Below, one piece after another: positions 45,800 to 53,962 of a stretch of DNA of 64,000 nucleotides. A program made the translations under genes and the position numbers. The number at the start of each line of letters is the position of its first letter. The first letter of the stretch is position 1. The stretch lies in the NCBI RefSeq assembly GCF_029240175.1, contig NZ_JARBTM010000010.1, forward strand, positions 34,754 through 98,753, written 5' to 3'. The notes under the pieces are model-generated. The model was not told the origin of the DNA, searched no databases, and saw nothing but the letters and a program-made list of their open reading frames with translations. Source of the DNA: Anaerosolibacter sp. GTDB taxonomy: Bacteria; Bacillota; Clostridia; Peptostreptococcales; Thermotaleaceae.

Positions 45800-46372
45800 T
45801 TATAAAATTTCTGCAACATCTCCGTTTTTTAATCCCGCAGCATTTCCTTCATCAATATCTACATGCATTTCAAGGGCATATGTTTCATGTACTCTCACAA
45901 GTACATTATCAAAGATCAATCCTCTTCTACCCTCAACTCTTACACAGACAACTTGCTTATCCACCAATCCCATTCTATCAGCATCAGAAGTATGCATATG
46001 AATATGTCTTGCAGCGGCAATAATTCCTTTATCTATAGTAACTTCACCCTTAGGTCCCCTGATTACGGCACCAGGACTTCCAGCAAGGTCACCAGAATCT
46101 CTTACCGGCGGTGTAACACCTAATACAAATCCATCCGTCAAGGATATTTCAATTTGTGTTTCCCCTCTAGCTGGTCCTAATACTCTTACACCTGCCAATG
46201 TTCCTTTAGGTCCAACAATGTCCACCTTTTCATTGGCAGCATATTGTCCCGGTTGAGATAAGTCCTTCATCTTTGTCAACTCATAGCCTTCTCCAAAAAG
46301 AATATCAATGTGCTCCTTGCTCAGATGAAGATGTCTGTTGGACAATCCAACAGGTACTTGCATGTTGTTCAT
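45800..46372 (-). CDS. pduL: PduL-type phosphate acyltransferase
   Basis: Converts acyl-CoA (acetyl- or propionyl-) and phosphate to acyl phosphate and CoA. The 190-aa protein has the metal-binding histidines of PduL in [14 protein letters not shown] and [11 protein letters not shown], the usual [10 protein letters not shown], and two β-barrel halves. It lacks the short N-terminal shell-targeting extension of microcompartment PduL, so it is probably a free enzyme replacing Pta. A good promoter lies upstream and deoC downstream. AGGAGGG precedes the ATG. Confidence 0.92.
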   Translation of the reverse strand: MNNMQVPVGLSNRHLHLSKEHIDILFGEGYELTKMKDLSQPGQYAANEKVDIVGPKGTLAGVRVLGPARGETQIEISLTDGFVLGVTPPVRDSGDLAGSPGAVIRGPKGEVTIDKGIIAAARHIHMHTSDADRMGLVDKQVVCVRVEGRRGLIFDNVLVRVHETYALEMHVDIDEGNAAGLKNGDVAEIL

Positions 46373-46435
46373 AAAAATCCCTCCTATATTTATATATCAT
46401 TGAAATTAAATATGTTGTATACATAATACGCATAT

Positions 46436-46464
46436 ATTATATCTCGATGGTCCTAAAAAATCAA
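46436..46464 (-). promoter_or_regulatory. σA-type promoter of pduL-deoC
   Basis: Minus-strand TTGATT (46464-46459), 17-bp spacer, TATAAT (46441-46436). The leader is about 57 nt. Confidence 0.72.
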
Positions 46465-46509
46465 ATGAATATATCATACTATCAGTAAGATAATCTAACG
46501 TAAACCTGT

Positions 46510-46543
46510 TCAAACAAATAGCAAGAGTACTCTCTTGCTATTT
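46510..46543 (-). terminator. Intrinsic terminator of the thiamine-binding gene
   Basis: A 12-bp perfect stem (46516-46527 with 46532-46543; AAATAGCAAGAG and complement) and a short T-rich tail. It overlaps the stop. Confidence 0.72.
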
Positions 46544-46843
46544 TGTCAATTTTTCTTGAACTGCATTCACTTTTTCTGCCATTGATGCATTTTTATCCCT
46601 ACGATCATCAATCCTTATCGTAGTAGATACCCTTAAAGCACCTTCCTGAAAAGGCACCTCATGCATCTTTCTAATGGTTTGAAGTATTACATCTAACTCA
46701 CCTTCCATGATGGTACCCATAGGCGTCAGTTGATATGCAATACCATGCTGTTCTTGAAGTATTCTATGACAAGCAGCAACATAATGACTTATACTTGTTG
46801 TTGCAGTCCCTAAAGGCACAATGGTAGTTTCAACGATTGCCAT
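46538..46843 (-). CDS. MTH1187-family thiamine-binding protein (YqgV-like)
   Basis: A 101-aa ferredoxin-like-fold protein of the UPF0045/MTH1187 group: MAIVETTIVPLGTATTSISHYVA, then LTPMGTIMEGELDVILQTI, which carry the pocket residues that bind thiamine in family members. Its physiological role is unclear. The gene begins 4 bp after the flavodoxin-like gene and its AGGAGGTGAG site overlaps that gene's end. Confidence 0.9.
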   Translation of the reverse strand: MAIVETTIVPLGTATTSISHYVAACHRILQEQHGIAYQLTPMGTIMEGELDVILQTIRKMHEVPFQEGALRVSTTIRIDDRRDKNASMAEKVNAVQEKLTK

Positions 46844-46847
46844 CTTC

Positions 46848-47426
46848 TCACCTCCTAAATTCCACTAGTTCTTTTCCAATATTATATGCTCTATCTAGGA
46901 TGTCTCTTCGCTCCCCAGTAAACAACTCATCCGTATTATCCACTAATAAATTATGTACATATTCTGTATTGATGGCTTTAAAAAATAAATCCATCACCAT
47001 CGTTGCTCCTACAAAACCACTCTCTGGCTGTTTTGCACCTCCAGTACAGACAAATACACCTTTTCGTGCTCTGTTTTTATCGATAGAGGGCTGGTTGTAT
47101 ACATACTTACTTGACCAGAAAGCTTGACAACGATCAATCATCATTTTCGTGATTCCAGAAACAGAATTAAAATACAGGGGTGAACCTATTATGATGATAT
47201 CTGACTGATTAAATTTTCCGTATACTTCTGACATATCATCCTTTATAAAGCATGCACCTGTTTTACCGCATGCATTACACGAGATACAAGGATTTATGGT
47301 CATCTTACCCAGTGCTATCTTTTCAATTTCAATTGTTTCAGTAGATAATCCACTTATCATTTGCTCAAGAAGGATATCTGTATTCATTCTAATTCTAGGA
47401 CTCCCTAGCACAACCAATGCTTTCAC
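46848..47426 (-). CDS. Flavodoxin-like NAD(P)H:FMN reductase / iron-sulfur flavoprotein-like
   Basis: The 192-aa protein has an N-terminal flavin site (VLGSPRIRMNTDILL) and a cysteine cluster Cys47, Cys50, Cys53, Cys59 (CISCNACGKTGACF), the CX2CX2CX5C arrangement found in iron-sulfur flavoproteins of anaerobes. GSPLYFNSVSGITKMMIDR is the second FMN-binding loop. It is probably an electron carrier or detoxifying reductase with unknown partner. The start is GTG behind GGGAGG. Confidence 0.88.
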   Translation of the reverse strand: MKALVVLGSPRIRMNTDILLEQMISGLSTETIEIEKIALGKMTINPCISCNACGKTGACFIKDDMSEVYGKFNQSDIIIIGSPLYFNSVSGITKMMIDRCQAFWSSKYVYNQPSIDKNRARKGVFVCTGGAKQPESGFVGATMVMDLFFKAINTEYVHNLLVDNTDELFTGERRDILDRAYNIGKELVEFRR

Positions 47427-47506
47427 TCAATCTGCCTCCCTAGCCTAATCATTTTTACTATTCTATCTTACTATAAAAGGATTTTACTTCCAAGGCATCG
47501 TCCTAA

Positions 47507-47537
47507 TAAAAAGAAAAAAAGAGCACCAAGTGCTCTT
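47507..47537 (-). terminator. Intrinsic terminator of the rubredoxin-like gene
   Basis: An 8-bp perfect stem (47519-47526 with 47530-47537), 3-nt loop, followed on the minus strand by TTTTTTTCTTTTT. Confidence 0.85.
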
Positions 47538-47886
47538 ACTCTGCTCCCCATTTTCCTTTTTTCATATGAATCTCTAACTCAGCAACAATCATTTTTCTTA
47601 ATAAAATAGCTTGCTCTTTTGCTTTATTAAATATGGCTACACAACCAGGATCTAAGTCATCTTCAATGCCTGCATCGGCGATATCTTCAACTTCTTGAAG
47701 GACATTGTAAAGCTCCATATGTAATCCATTGCTAAATTCAGAACGTACAACTTTTGTTATATCTTCCTCTTTTAATTCAACAAACTTTTCTTTTGGCGCT
47801 CCACATTTTGGACACTTTTCAGGTGCCTCATCTCCTGTATGGATATAATTACAGACTTCGCACTTAAATAACTTCATTTTCATCAT
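47536..47886 (-). CDS. Rubredoxin-like zinc-ribbon domain protein with helical tail
   Basis: A 116-aa cytosolic protein. The N-terminal 40 residues have a rubredoxin-like pattern ([25 protein letters not shown]: CxxC…CxxC), as seen in rubrerythrin C-termini; it should bind iron or zinc. The rest is helical and contains several carboxylates ([24 protein letters not shown]) but no clear paired ExxH iron-binding motifs, so a rubrerythrin activity is not supported. Three in-frame Met codons open the frame; the first is given and the second (47883) fits the ribosome site better. Confidence 0.8.
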   Translation of the reverse strand: MMKMKLFKCEVCNYIHTGDEAPEKCPKCGAPKEKFVELKEEDITKVVRSEFSNGLHMELYNVLQEVEDIADAGIEDDLDPGCVAIFNKAKEQAILLRKMIVAELEIHMKKGKWGAE

Positions 47887-47977
47887 CCTCTCCTGACAAT
47901 TTCATCATTACAAGTATATACTTATCCATTTCATTTATGCTTCAAACATTTTTCATATATAATTTTTTCTAACGGAC

Positions 47978-48238
47978 CTATCGAATAGAATCGATTCTAT
48001 TTACGATTTCATCCTCACTTAATTCATCAGCATTTAACATAACAACAAATTGATTATTAGATGGTACTCTTTCACTTGTCATGGTAGGGGGATGTGCATA
48101 CCCGACATTTTCAGAATACACAAGGGCATCAATCGGCTCATCTGCAGCGTTATAATCTGTTACATAATACCCCTTATTTCTTAGTCTATTTGCAATACTA
48201 TCCAATCCGCCTTGAACAGCTATTACTTTACTGTGCAT
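47978..48238 (-). CDS. YkuS-family protein (UPF0180)
   Basis: An 86-aa protein with the sequence pattern VIAVQGGLDSIANRLRNKGYYVTDY and SEDEIVNRIDSIR of the UPF0180/YkuS family; it is probably a small α/β fold. Its function is unknown. The start at 48238 (MHSKVIAVQ) follows a full AGGAGGTTATAGC; the frame extends 8 codons further without a ribosome site. Confidence 0.82.
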   Translation of the reverse strand: MHSKVIAVQGGLDSIANRLRNKGYYVTDYNAADEPIDALVYSENVGYAHPPTMTSERVPSNNQFVVMLNADELSEDEIVNRIDSIR

Positions 48239-48361
48239 GCTATAACCTCCTGAATATCTCATTTTTCTTTAGTTTTCTCATTTTTTCAACAGATATTCAG
48301 AAAGTATATTATCCTTATAAAAATCCTATATATATTCAATTGAAAAACGTAATTTTCTATA

Positions 48362-48411
48362 TACACAAAAAGAATCTCCTTCTAAAACTCAATTTCCTTA
48401 GGAGATTCTTT
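48362..48411 (-). terminator. Intrinsic terminator of the 57-aa gene
   Basis: A 12-bp perfect stem (48369-48380 with 48400-48411; AAAGAATCTCCT and complement), 19-nt loop, minus-strand tail TTTTGTGTAT. Confidence 0.78.
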
Positions 48412-48443
48412 GACTCTTTATTCCAGATACGTATGTAGTACGA

Positions 48444-48617
48444 TTAACCCATTGCCTGTTCTAGCTTATCAAGATGCTGCAAAGGGAACATTCTTAGCAA
48501 CTCTTTGAATTGATCTACCGTAAGTCCTTGGGTAGTTGTATAGATTTCAATTTTTTCATCCACATTTGCACTTCTAAATCTTTCTTTGATTTGATCAAAA
48601 TTTACAGCGGCTTCCAT
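48444..48617 (-). CDS. Small conserved-looking protein, 57 aa, function unknown
   Basis: The frame MEAAVNFDQIKERFRSANVD… ends QHLDKLEQAMG. It has a strong GGAGGG site 6 nt before the second of two tandem ATGs and a terminator downstream, so it is very probably expressed. The sequence is helical with a LTVDQFKELLRMFP segment that looks like a small helix-turn-helix-type or scaffolding element. No cysteine, signal peptide or membrane span. I do not know the family. It lies between ykuS and hpt. Confidence 0.72.
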   Translation of the reverse strand: MEAAVNFDQIKERFRSANVDEKIEIYTTTQGLTVDQFKELLRMFPLQHLDKLEQAMG

Positions 48618-48726
48618 CATATCCCTCCTTTGTTTATATTGCTATTTACAATATTAGTATAGGAGTTCAAATGTATTTTTATTCTTCCTTGTCTATTTTG
48701 GTAAGCACGCATATTTGATGTACAAT

Positions 48727-49266
48727 TTACCTCTCGTATACTTCTCTCTTTAAGATTGCCACATAGGGCAGATTCCTATATTGTTCGGCATAATCTATCC
48801 CATAACCTACAATAAATTCGTCTGGTATATCGAATCCTTTATAATTCACATTTATGTCTACTTTACGTCTTTCAGGCTTGTCTAAAAGCGTGCATATTTT
48901 CAAACTATTTGGCTTTCTAGACAGTAAATTGTCATATAAATAGTGCAGTGTTAATCCAGTATCAATAATATCCTCAACCACTAGTACGTCTTTTCCTTCA
49001 ATACTATCATCTAAATCCTTTATGATCCTTACAACACCTGAACTCTCTGTGGATAAGCCATAACTAGATACCGCCATAAAGTCAATCTTCACCGAAGTTC
49101 CAATTTTACGCATTAGATCACTCATAAAAACATTGGCACCCTTCAAAACACCAATCATCAATAAATCTTTTCCGTGATAATCCTTCGAAATCTGATCTCC
49201 AAGCTCAGTTATTTTCTCATCTAATTGAGCTGGGGTAAATAAAATTTCCTTAATATCGTTTTTCAT
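48727..49266 (-). CDS. hpt: Hypoxanthine phosphoribosyltransferase
   Basis: Salvages hypoxanthine (and guanine) with PRPP. The 179-aa protein has the PRPP loop VLVVEDIIDTGLTL and the conserved MIGVLKGANVFMSDLMR and IDYAEQYRNLPYV. I start at the ATG at 49266 with AGGTG 6 nt upstream; an in-frame GTG three codons before it would overlap that site. The family length fits. Confidence 0.97.
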   Translation of the reverse strand: MKNDIKEILFTPAQLDEKITELGDQISKDYHGKDLLMIGVLKGANVFMSDLMRKIGTSVKIDFMAVSSYGLSTESSGVVRIIKDLDDSIEGKDVLVVEDIIDTGLTLHYLYDNLLSRKPNSLKICTLLDKPERRKVDINVNYKGFDIPDEFIVGYGIDYAEQYRNLPYVAILKREVYER

Positions 49267-49378
49267 AGGTTTCACCTCACTAATATTACTATGGTCATTA
49301 TAGCATATTTTTATAATACATGTACATTTTTCTAACTTATATTTTTATTGTTCGTACTTTTCAACAAAATAAAACCAT

Positions 49379-49918
49379 CTATTGAGATGTTTTTTTGAAT
49401 TCAACATATTTTAATTCTGATTCTAAATATCTTGCCAAGGCATAGATGACATCGGATAAACGATTTACATATTTAATTAATATATCACTTACCGCTTCAT
49501 GTCTGCTCAAGGTCAAAATCCTTCTTTCTGCCCTTCGACATATGGTTCTAGCAACGTGCAGTGCTGCACTAGCTTTATTACTTCCTGGAATAATAAATTT
49601 ATCTATCTTATCTATCTTCTCAAGATACGTATCAATGATTTTCTCTAGACTGCCAACATGATCCTCGTGGATCTTCTCTGGAAATTTTTCCCGATCTTTC
49701 GTAGCAAGTTCTCCAGCCACATCAAACAGTTCCCGCTGTATGTTATATAGTATCTCAACAATATCTATATCCTCCACAAAGTTTCTCGCAAATCCTATGC
49801 TGGAATTCAGTTCGTCTACAGTTCCATAGCTTTCCACCCTCAAACTATCCTTATCTACCCTAGTGCTATCGTATAAGCTGGTTTGCCCTTTGTCGCCTGT
49901 CTTGGTATATATTTTCAT
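49379..49918 (-). CDS. Cob(I)alamin adenosyltransferase, PduO type
   Basis: Transfers the adenosyl group of ATP to cob(I)alamin, making coenzyme B12. The 179-aa, five-helix protein starts MKIYTKTGDKGQTSLYD, with the ATP-binding segment TKTGDKG and the downstream SYGTVDELNSSIGFAR and CRRAERR motifs. The start at 49918 follows GGAGGT; a longer reading to 49987 enters the upstream repeat area. It stands alone between the 154-bp element and hpt. Confidence 0.95.
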   Translation of the reverse strand: MKIYTKTGDKGQTSLYDSTRVDKDSLRVESYGTVDELNSSIGFARNFVEDIDIVEILYNIQRELFDVAGELATKDREKFPEKIHEDHVGSLEKIIDTYLEKIDKIDKFIIPGSNKASAALHVARTICRRAERRILTLSRHEAVSDILIKYVNRLSDVIYALARYLESELKYVEFKKTSQ

Positions 49919-49999
49919 AGATTCACTACCTCCTATGATTTCTTTCATAAATATGATACCCAAATATATTCCAGTTACACATGTCAAGCATATAAAAAA

Positions 50000-50153
50000 G
50001 CATCTAACGATGCCTTCGCTAGGGGAACCTAGTTCCCCTTCGACGGCTGCTAGGCAGCCTGAGCACCCCTCTGACTACGGCATAGGAATACTTCCCCTGC
50101 ACCCCTGATTTTTAATTTAATAGGAAAGTAGAACTTTCCTATTAAATTAAAAA
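50000..50153. repeat. Multi-hairpin 154-bp dispersed element, copy A
   Basis: Aligns without gaps to 59344-59497 (148 of 154 identical). Inverted repeats in order: GCATC/GATGC (50000-50013), AGGGGAAC/GTTCCCCT (50021-50039), GGCTGC/GCAGCC (50045-50059), an imperfect GGAA/TTCC hairpin (50085-50095) and a 20-bp perfect stem (50109-50128 with 50134-50153). The first 107 bp are clearly GC-rich compared with the genome. No open frame. It starts 81 bp upstream of the adenosyltransferase start. Confidence 0.9.
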
Positions 50154-50177
50154 ATAACATCCCTCAAAAGGGATGTT
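50154..50177 (-). terminator. Intrinsic terminator of the YkvA-like gene
   Basis: A 9-bp perfect stem (AACATCCCT at 50156-50164, complement at 50169-50177), followed on the minus strand by TATTTTTTAATTT, which is already part of the 154-bp element. It directly follows the stop. Confidence 0.82.
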
Positions 50178-50513
50178 CTACTCATCATCTATCTTATAGT
50201 CCACATCATCAATTATCTTTTCCTTGTCAAATTCCTTAGAAATTTCAGAAGGAAGATATTTTTCTAATTCGTCAGAAATACGGGATATGATATATGTGAT
50301 CAACACAGCATCATCGATAAAACCCAATCCCAGTACTGGATCTGGAAGTATGTCAAAGGGGCTTACCACATAAACAATACCTAACACAACCATAATTTTT
50401 TTCCAAATCAATGTTTGAGGATCTTTGAGATATCTGGGCAAAAGGCCAATTTTCCTAATTAGTATCCATGCTGCTCTCAGCCAGGTTTGTTTATTACTAC
50501 GGCCTCTACTCAT
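50178..50513 (-). CDS. YkvA-family membrane protein (DUF1232)
   Basis: A 111-aa protein with a hydrophobic core containing the DUF1232 signature: KIMVVLGIVYVVSPFDILPDPVLGLGFIDDAVLITYI. A basic N-terminus (MSRGRSNKQTW) and an acidic C-terminus flank it. It is a small membrane protein of unknown role. GGGGAGG precedes the ATG. Its stop is followed at once by a terminator that runs into the 154-bp element. Confidence 0.9.
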   Translation of the reverse strand: MSRGRSNKQTWLRAAWILIRKIGLLPRYLKDPQTLIWKKIMVVLGIVYVVSPFDILPDPVLGLGFIDDAVLITYIISRISDELEKYLPSEISKEFDKEKIIDDVDYKIDDE

Positions 50514-50628
50514 TTGTTCGCCTCCCCTCTAACACTATTTTAGCTTAGGATGTGTTAGTTTTCAACGAATTATTTCACGAATAAATTTCCCTACATCATT
50601 TTTATAATATTATACTGACTAAATCGAA

Positions 50629-51357
50629 CTAGTCATTAGACCTATAAGACTTTAAAGTTTTTCCAAGATAAGCTTCCTGAATGGAAGGATCTTTAATAAG
50701 TTCGCTTCCTGTGCCAGTTTTCACGATTCTTCCTTGCTCCAACACATAAGCTTTATCAGCAATCGATAAGGCCTTATATGCATTTTGTTCAACCAACAGT
50801 ATGGTTTTATTTAACTTCTTAATATCCTTAATGATTTCAAATATTGTCTTAACCAGCAGCGGGGCAAGTCCTAGCGAAGGTTCATCCAGCAGTATTAGAT
50901 CTGGATTACTCATCAATCCCCTGCCTATTGCCAGCATCTGCTGCTCTCCTCCACTAAGCGTTCCTGCTGGCTGATCGACCCGCTCAGCCATTCGAGGAAA
51001 AAGTTCAAATACTTTTCCCAAGTCCTTTTCAATCCCATGCTTATCCTTTCGTAAATAAGCCCCCATCATCAAATTGTCCTTTACAGTTAGATTGGCAAAA
51101 ACAAGTCTGCCCTCGGGAACCTGGGATATTCCTGCAGCCACAATTTTATAGGGTATCTGAGGTAGACTTTTTCCCTTAAATGATATTTTCCCTTCCTTTG
51201 GTCGAATGATCCCTGATAGGGCATTTAAGAAAGTTGATTTTCCTGCCCCATTTGCACCGATGATGGATACAATTTGCCCCTGTTCAACATTTATATTTAC
51301 ACCTCTCAAAGCATGAATCCCGCCATAATATACTTGTAAATTTTCTACCTTTAGCAA
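50629..51357 (-). CDS. livF: Branched-chain amino acid ABC transporter ATPase LivF
   Basis: Second ATPase of the Liv importer. The 242-aa protein has Walker A GANGAGKST, signature LSGGEQQM and Walker B LILLDEPSLGLAP, with the LivF-type opening MLKVENLQVYYGGIHALRG. It starts at a TTG that overlaps the livG stop by 7 bp. As the last gene of the liv operon it is followed by about 115 bp without a strong terminator. Confidence 0.95.
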   Translation of the reverse strand: MLKVENLQVYYGGIHALRGVNINVEQGQIVSIIGANGAGKSTFLNALSGIIRPKEGKISFKGKSLPQIPYKIVAAGISQVPEGRLVFANLTVKDNLMMGAYLRKDKHGIEKDLGKVFELFPRMAERVDQPAGTLSGGEQQMLAIGRGLMSNPDLILLDEPSLGLAPLLVKTIFEIIKDIKKLNKTILLVEQNAYKALSIADKAYVLEQGRIVKTGTGSELIKDPSIQEAYLGKTLKSYRSND

Positions 51358-52124
51358 TGCTCTTCCTCCTCTCCTAGATAAGCTTCTCTCACCTTCGGAT
51401 TCGTTTGAATATCTTGAGCAGTGCCATCTGCCAATTTTTGTCCAAAGTTTAATACCATGATTTTATCACAGACACCCATGATCAAATCCATGTGGTGCTC
51501 AATAACAACAATGGATAATCCAAAGTGTTCCCTAATTTCTTTAATCAGCTCCATCAATTTTATTGTTTCATCCGGGTTCATTCCGGCTGCAGGCTCATCT
51601 AATAGGAGCAGGCTGGGATTCAATGCCAACGCGCGAGCAATCTCCAGCCTGCGCTGCATGCCATAGGGTAAATTGGACGCGATAATATTTTTTTGGCTGC
51701 TCAATCCCAAAATCCCCATGAGCTCCTGGGCTTTTTCATGGAGCTTTTTTTCTTGCCCCTTAAACTTATGATCTCTTAACAAAGCATTTACGATACCATA
51801 GGTAGCATTGTCATGACATGCCGTCAATATATTCTCATAGGTGGTTAACTTCTTAAACAGTCTGATATTCTGAAAGGTTCTTGTGATTCCGCGCTGTGCA
51901 ATTTTATGGGGTTGAAGATCATGGATTGGATCTTCCTTGAAGTAGATTTCACCTTGAGATATCTTATAGATTCCTGTAATAAGATTAAAAATAGTCGTTT
52001 TTCCAGCCCCGTTAGGTCCGATAAGACCAAATATACTGTCCTTTTCCACTTCAAAACTCACATTGCCTACGGCTGTCAATCCCCCAAAGGTTTTTGTTAC
52101 ATTCTTAAACTCTAGTATATTCAT
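51351..52124 (-). CDS. livG: Branched-chain amino acid ABC transporter ATPase LivG
   Basis: First ATPase of the Liv importer. The 257-aa protein has Walker A GPNGAGKTT, the family-specific segment RGITRTFQNIRLFKKLT, signature-like LPYGMQRRLEIARAL and Walker B LLLLDEPAAGMNP. It pairs with LivF in the nucleotide-binding dimer. It lies 3 bp after livM and overlaps livF. Confidence 0.96.
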   Translation of the reverse strand: MNILEFKNVTKTFGGLTAVGNVSFEVEKDSIFGLIGPNGAGKTTIFNLITGIYKISQGEIYFKEDPIHDLQPHKIAQRGITRTFQNIRLFKKLTTYENILTACHDNATYGIVNALLRDHKFKGQEKKLHEKAQELMGILGLSSQKNIIASNLPYGMQRRLEIARALALNPSLLLLDEPAAGMNPDETIKLMELIKEIREHFGLSIVVIEHHMDLIMGVCDKIMVLNFGQKLADGTAQDIQTNPKVREAYLGEEEEHC

Positions 52125-52127
52125 TTT

Positions 52128-53018
52128 TTATCTCCCTCCCATACCTTGGTGTTTCTTATCTTTTTTCACGAATCGGAAGAGAAAGCATTTTATATTCGTG
52201 GGTGTGATTTCATATCCTCCCATGAGTCCCTGGGGTCGAGATATCATGATGAAAATCACAGCTGCCCCATAGACTACCAATCTCCATTTATCAAAACTTC
52301 TTAATGCTTCAGGTAAAGCGGTTAATATTACCGCACCTAAGGCACTTCCCGAAATACTGCCCAGACCTCCGAAAATAACAATAATCGTCAATTCTGTTGA
52401 TTTAATAATCTGGAACATCTTTGGCTGCAAAAAACCTAGGTAGTGCCCATATAAACCACCAGCTACCCCTGCATAAAGGGCACTAATCATCAATGACTTC
52501 ATCTTATATTTGAAAACGTCAATGCCGATAATCTGAGATGCCAGTTCTTCCTCCCGAATGGCAATCATATTTCTTCCGTGCCGTGATCGAATGAGAAATG
52601 CTAAAAAGACAATACCAACCACATCAATAATGAATACGTTTAATAGGCTTGTATGTAATGGAATACCCGGCCATCCCCTAGCACCGCCAAAATACTGAAC
52701 ATTATCTAGAATCAGGCGGATAGCCTCCCCTAACCCTAAAGTTGCAATACAGAAATAGTCTCCCTTTAAGTTTAGTGTCAGCTTTCCTATGATTAAGCTG
52801 GCCAAGGCTGCAGCCAGACCTCCAACTCCAAGTGCTACCATAAATGGCAGGTGAAAGTGAATCGTCATCACTGCAGTTGTATAGGCTCCTATCGCCATGA
52901 AGCCGGCATGGCCAAAGGAAAATAATCCTGTAAATCCTGTTAATAATGAAAGTCCTAAAACAGCTAGAAGATTTATACCCGATAAGATCAAGATACCTTT
53001 AATATAAAACCAGTTCAT
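52128..53018 (-). CDS. livM: Branched-chain amino acid ABC transporter permease LivM
   Basis: Membrane permease of the Liv importer, 296 aa with eight or so hydrophobic spans and the cytosolic docking loop HGRNMIAIREEELASQIIGIDVFKYK typical of LivM. The GLTGFTGLFSFGHAGFMAIGAYTTA segment is diagnostic. GGGGGGAG precedes the ATG. It lies 12 bp after livH. Confidence 0.95.
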   Translation of the reverse strand: MNWFYIKGILILSGINLLAVLGLSLLTGFTGLFSFGHAGFMAIGAYTTAVMTIHFHLPFMVALGVGGLAAALASLIIGKLTLNLKGDYFCIATLGLGEAIRLILDNVQYFGGARGWPGIPLHTSLLNVFIIDVVGIVFLAFLIRSRHGRNMIAIREEELASQIIGIDVFKYKMKSLMISALYAGVAGGLYGHYLGFLQPKMFQIIKSTELTIIVIFGGLGSISGSALGAVILTALPEALRSFDKWRLVVYGAAVIFIMISRPQGLMGGYEITPTNIKCFLFRFVKKDKKHQGMGGR

Positions 53019-53030
53019 CGTGCTCCCCCC

Positions 53031-53909
53031 TTATGCCTTATCCTCTGTGGTTTTTCCCATTAAACCTATAGGTCGAACAATCAAGATGAAGATTAATAAT
53101 GCAAAGGCAATCAAATCCCTATATTGCGATGAAATATACCCCGAGGTGAGCGTTTCTATAATTCCCAGCAATATTGAGCCTATTACCGCTCCCGGCAAAC
53201 TTCCCAAACCGCCAAACACTGCGGCAATGAAGGATTTCATTGTTATAAACCCTATTTGCGGATACACTGTATATTTCATACCGAATAGTACACCTGCAAT
53301 CCCTCCGAGAAGACCACCTAGACCAAACACGATCATAATAATTTGATCTGTATTCACACCCATGAGAGCACTTGCCCTTACGCTGTAAGCAGTTGCTCTG
53401 ATAGCTGTGCCTACCTTTGTCTTCTCTATGACATAGATGAGCGCAGCCAAACTAATCGTCGAGATGACACACATAATCAAGTCCAATCTTCCTATGGACA
53501 AGTTACCCACAGCAATTGGCTCGGGAGAGAATATTCTTGGATATGTCTTAAATGTAGGCCCAATCGTTGCAACTACGATATTTTCGAGAAATATAGAAGC
53601 ACCCATAGCCGAAATAATAAAATATAAAAACGGCGCATTTCTTTTTCTCAAAGGACTATATGCTATTCGTTCAATCACTAGCGCCAAAACACCTGTACCT
53701 ACGCCTGCAAGCCCAAAAGCTATCAGGAATGGCAGTTTAAAAGCTGTAAGCAGAAAGAATCCTATATACGCACCCATCATGATAACACCGCCATGAGCAA
53801 AATTGCTAAAGTTCATGATGCTATATACCAAAGAATATCCTACAGCCATCAACGCATAGACACTGCCTATGGACAATCCATTGATTATTTGCTGCATAAA
53901 TGCTGTCAT
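53031..53909 (-). CDS. livH: Branched-chain amino acid ABC transporter permease LivH
   Basis: Partner permease of LivM, 292 aa, about eight hydrophobic spans, with the LivH-type opening IINGLSIGSVYALMAVGYSLVYSIMNFSNFAHG and the docking loop KVGTAIRATAYSVRASALMGVN. I start at the ATG at 53909 with GGGGTG 6 nt upstream; an in-frame GTG at 53918 overlaps that site. A hairpin separates it from livK. Confidence 0.95.
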   Translation of the reverse strand: MTAFMQQIINGLSIGSVYALMAVGYSLVYSIMNFSNFAHGGVIMMGAYIGFFLLTAFKLPFLIAFGLAGVGTGVLALVIERIAYSPLRKRNAPFLYFIISAMGASIFLENIVVATIGPTFKTYPRIFSPEPIAVGNLSIGRLDLIMCVISTISLAALIYVIEKTKVGTAIRATAYSVRASALMGVNTDQIIMIVFGLGGLLGGIAGVLFGMKYTVYPQIGFITMKSFIAAVFGGLGSLPGAVIGSILLGIIETLTSGYISSQYRDLIAFALLIFILIVRPIGLMGKTTEDKA

Positions 53910-53932
53910 TGACTTCACCCCTTATTATTGAA

Positions 53933-53962
53933 TAAGAGAGAGGGGTTGAGCCCTCCCTCTTA
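53933..53962 (-). other. Hairpin between livK and livH
   Basis: An imperfect inverted repeat (TAAGAGAGAGGGG at 53933-53945 facing CCCTCCCTCTTA at 53951-53962) begins in the livK stop codon. There is no T-run after it, so it is more likely to stabilise the livK message or slow polymerase than to terminate. Confidence 0.5.

Noticed and set aside
49360..49395. Terminator after the cobalamin adenosyltransferase gene
   Set aside because: CATCT/AGATG with a TTTTATTTT tail is visible, but the stem is only five pairs with adjoining mismatches, so I did not list it.
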